Part shown: positions 34,622-35,667 of the stretch, in pieces | Numbering within the stretch: position 1 is the stretch's first letter | How the letters are laid out: each line of letters starts with the position of its first letter | Origin: a virus | Virus record (IMG/VR): IMGVR_UViG_3300025138_000142 | Location: 1 to 35,667 of that record | DNA: 35,667 nucleotides | Strand: one strand, 5' to 3' | Program-made: the position numbers and the translations under genes | The notes under the pieces: generated by a model | What the model saw: the letters and a program-made list of their open reading frames with translations, nothing else | The model's database searches: none | What the model was told of the DNA's origin: nothing

Positions 34622-34753
34622 ATGGCAACTAAAAGAAAAAATAAAAAGATGAAAAATCCTTGTTGGAAAGGATATGAAGCTATAGGAATGAAGAAAAAAG
34701 GTGGTAAAAAAGTGCCTAATTGTGTACCTGTTAAAGGAAAAAAGAAAAAATAA
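34622..34753 (+). CDS. Tiny Lys/Cys protein (NPCWKGYEAIGMKKKGGKKVPNCVP)
   Basis: This 43-residue protein starts two bases after the previous stop. It is mostly lysine (MATKRKNKKMK at the start) around a core with two Cys, PCWKGYEAIGMKKKGG and VPNCVP. Proteins with this same core are common in marine phages and I recall no known function. The two Cys are 22 residues apart, so an intramolecular metal site is unlikely. The basic charge suggests nucleic-acid contact. No Shine-Dalgarno sequence precedes it. Confidence 0.8.
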   Translation: MATKRKNKKMKNPCWKGYEAIGMKKKGGKKVPNCVPVKGKKKK

Positions 34754-34756
34754 GTA

Positions 34757-34891
34757 ATGGAAAAGAAATTTAAACCTCACCCAATGTATAAAGACTGTAA
34801 AGTTAAAATGGCTTTTAAAAAAGAAGATCATGAAAAGCTTAAGGAAAAAGGATATAGTCACAAAAAAGATAAATCTTGTAAAAAAAAGTAA
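34757..34891 (+). CDS. Tiny Lys-rich protein (HPMYKDCKVKMAF), 44 aa
   Basis: The gene opens three bases after the previous stop. The product is basic, with HPMYKDCKVKMAF, a short helix (KKEDHEKLKEKGYSH) and a Lys/Cys tail (KDKSCKKK). The H.MY...K....K..H..LK.KGY.H pattern is one I remember from many small phage and marine bacterial proteins of unknown role. Three closely spaced genes of the same character lie together, so they may act jointly, perhaps in DNA condensation. That last point is speculation. Confidence 0.75.
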   Translation: MEKKFKPHPMYKDCKVKMAFKKEDHEKLKEKGYSHKKDKSCKKK

Positions 34892-34894
34892 ACC

Positions 34895-35155
34895 ATGGCT
34901 ATAAGAAAAACTACAAAAGGAAAAGGTCGTAACTTTAGAAGTACAGATGAAGGCGCGGGTATGACTGCTAAAGGTGTTAAAGCTTATAGAAAGAAAAACC
35001 CTGGTAGTAAACTTAAAACAGCCGTAACAAAATGTGATGTAAAAGTAGGTACTAAAGCTTATAAAAGACAAAAAGCGTTTTGTAGTAGATCAAAAAGCTG
35101 GGATGGAGAAAGAGGAAGAGCGGCTAGAAAGCGCTGGTGCTGTAGTAGATTTTAA
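34895..35155 (+). CDS. Small basic phage protein, DUF6321-like
   Basis: The 86-residue product has RKTTKGKGRNFRSTDEGAGM at the start, then TAKGVKAYRKKNPGSKLKTAV in the middle, and FCSRSKSWDGERGRAARKRW near the end. This is the pattern of small basic phage proteins that I believe are filed as DUF6321 (name from memory). Four Cys are present, including a terminal CC pair. High Arg and Lys content suggests binding to DNA or RNA, but no function is known to me. It is the last gene of the + strand unit; 46 bases after it a strong terminator begins. Confidence 0.85.
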   Translation: MAIRKTTKGKGRNFRSTDEGAGMTAKGVKAYRKKNPGSKLKTAVTKCDVKVGTKAYKRQKAFCSRSKSWDGERGRAARKRWCCSRF

Positions 35156-35157
35156 TT

Positions 35158-35194
35158 AGGAACAAAAAAACTGGGCACCATACCCAAAGTTCCT
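35158..35194 (+). other. Two-tier RNA hairpin in the 3' leader of the terminator
   Basis: AGGAAC (35158-35163) pairs with GTTCCT (35189-35194), and inside it TGGG (35172-35175) pairs with CCCA (35183-35186). It is not followed by a T-run. It lies between the last + strand stop and the terminator and might protect the mRNA 3' end or be a protein site. Confidence 0.4.
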
Positions 35195-35201
35195 GTAACC
35201 A

Positions 35202-35235
35202 AAAAAGGGGAGGTCATTACGACTTCCCCTTTTTA
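35202..35235. terminator. Strong, probably bidirectional intrinsic terminator
   Basis: AAAAAGGGGAGGTC (35202-35215) pairs with GACTTCCCCTTTTT (35221-35234), one G-T pair, loop ATTAC. A-run and T-run flank the stem, so it can stop transcripts from both sides. It separates the + strand late unit from the minus-strand unit. Confidence 0.92.
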
Positions 35236-35239
35236 TATT

Positions 35240-35287
35240 TTAACTATTGCAGTATTCGCAAATACCGCCTAGACATAATCCACACAT
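35240..35287 (-). CDS. Possible 15-residue Cys-rich peptide (MCGLCLGGICEYCNS)
   Basis: The frame runs from ATG at 35287 (reverse) to TAA at 35240, ten bases after the stop of the membrane protein gene. It has two CxxC-type pairs, CGLC and CEYC. The leader is A/T-rich like the other starts here. The frame is very short and could be chance, but four Cys in 15 residues is unusual in a genome of this base composition. The peptide might bind metal. It ends four bases before the terminator region. Confidence 0.35.
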   Translation of the reverse strand: MCGLCLGGICEYCNS

Positions 35288-35297
35288 AATTTTAATT

Positions 35298-35453
35298 TTA
35301 GAATCTATAAGTAATACCAAAAGCAAATATAAAACCTCCACTAGCTATAGCTAAAGTGTTAGGATTTAAATTGATTTTTTGTTTATGTAGTATCATGTTG
35401 CCAGCTGCAAAGCTAGCTAGGCTTATACCACCTATTATTGCTAATTTTCTCAT
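35298..35453 (-). CDS. Small two-helix membrane protein, 51 aa
   Basis: The frame starts at 35453 (MRKLAIIGGISLASFAAGNM) and ends at 35298. Two hydrophobic segments lie at about 4-21 and 34-49 with a short charged loop (HKQKINLNPNT). Its ATG overlaps the upstream stop (ATGA), so it is the second gene of a coupled pair on the minus strand. A signal peptide is possible in place of the first helix. The function is unknown; its orientation, opposite to the late genes, suggests a different timing of expression. Confidence 0.7.
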   Translation of the reverse strand: MRKLAIIGGISLASFAAGNMILHKQKINLNPNTLAIASGGFIFAFGITYRF

Positions 35454-35650
35454 CCTTTTATTTTTATTATAAGATAAACGTTTGAAAACATTATACTTAT
35501 CAAAACAATAGCTGCATATATTATAGCGTCGCTTAAATAGGGTTTAACTGCTAAAGTAAAACCGCATAGCGTAACCATTTTAATAAATAAACTTCCGTAC
35601 ATAATGCCATAGCCGGCTTTTTCAAACCGACTAGTTAGCATTACTACCAT
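35450..35650 (-). CDS. Small two-helix membrane protein, 66 aa
   Basis: The frame begins at ATG 35650 on the minus strand and reads MVVMLTSRFEKAGYGIMYGS. Hydrophobic helices lie at about 17-34 and 42-62, with a short KPYLSD loop and a basic end (IIKIKG). It overlaps the next gene by four bases. Only 17 bases remain before the window edge, so an earlier start or an upstream gene cannot be excluded. The two membrane proteins may form a complex; no family is recognised. Confidence 0.7.
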   Translation of the reverse strand: MVVMLTSRFEKAGYGIMYGSLFIKMVTLCGFTLAVKPYLSDAIIYAAIVLISIMFSNVYLIIKIKG

Positions 35651-35667
35651 AAATGTTATTACAAGAA

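Noticed and set aside
34526-35071. 181-codon minus-strand frame rich in Phe and Ser
   Set aside because: It is the antisense shadow of Lys/Glu-rich genes; three well-supported + strand genes cover it.
1-35667. tRNA genes, CRISPR arrays, insertion sequences, integrase or attachment sites
   Set aside because: Coding is nearly continuous, gaps are short, and none of the expected structures or repeats was seen.

Overview
The window is the late (virion and lysis) region of an AT-rich tailed double-stranded DNA phage. All large genes run on the + strand. They include terminase, portal, scaffold and major capsid genes, short-tail hub proteins, and a T7-like set of internal (ejection) proteins ending in a 3080-residue giant. 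No tape measure, sheath or tube gene is visible, so a podovirus-like particle is the best guess. Almost no start has a Shine-Dalgarno sequence. Starts are instead preceded by A/T-rich leaders, and arginine is mostly AGA. This suits a phage of Bacteroidota, and the protein set resembles uncultured marine flavobacterial phages. The host assignment is an inference.

Layout. Positions 3-2198: the end of a repeat-bearing protein, then a tightly overlapping lysis-type cassette (small proteins, a one-helix membrane protein, a T7-lysozyme-like amidase, and a membrane-anchored coiled-coil protein). Positions 2198-6000: small basic or Cys-bearing proteins, a zincin-like protein, a holin-like protein, a Gly-rich beta protein, and a tandem GroES-like co-chaperonin. 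Positions 5945-13878: candidate small terminase subunit, large terminase, portal, scaffold, major capsid protein and a small head protein, closed by a terminator. Positions 13941-14741: one conserved gene isolated between two terminators. Positions 14800-22995: connector and tail hub genes. Positions 23005-34215: three ejection-type proteins, the last with a zincin motif, a sigma-70-like stretch and a HAD phosphatase domain. Positions 34212-35155: a second copy of the membrane coiled-coil protein and three tiny Lys/Cys-rich proteins, then a small RNA hairpin and a strong terminator. Positions 35240-35650: a convergent minus-strand unit of two small membrane proteins and a possible 15-residue Cys peptide.

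How the genes would work together: the scaffold and the co-chaperonin would help capsid assembly, terminase and portal would package DNA, connector and hub would form the short tail, and the internal proteins would be ejected into the host. The amidase, holin-like and membrane coiled-coil proteins would release progeny. The most unusual items are the giant multi-domain protein with KFS motifs bracketing its HAD module, the duplicated membrane coiled-coil gene at both ends of the structural block, and the double GroES-like protein. All family assignments come from reading the sequence; no searches were run.
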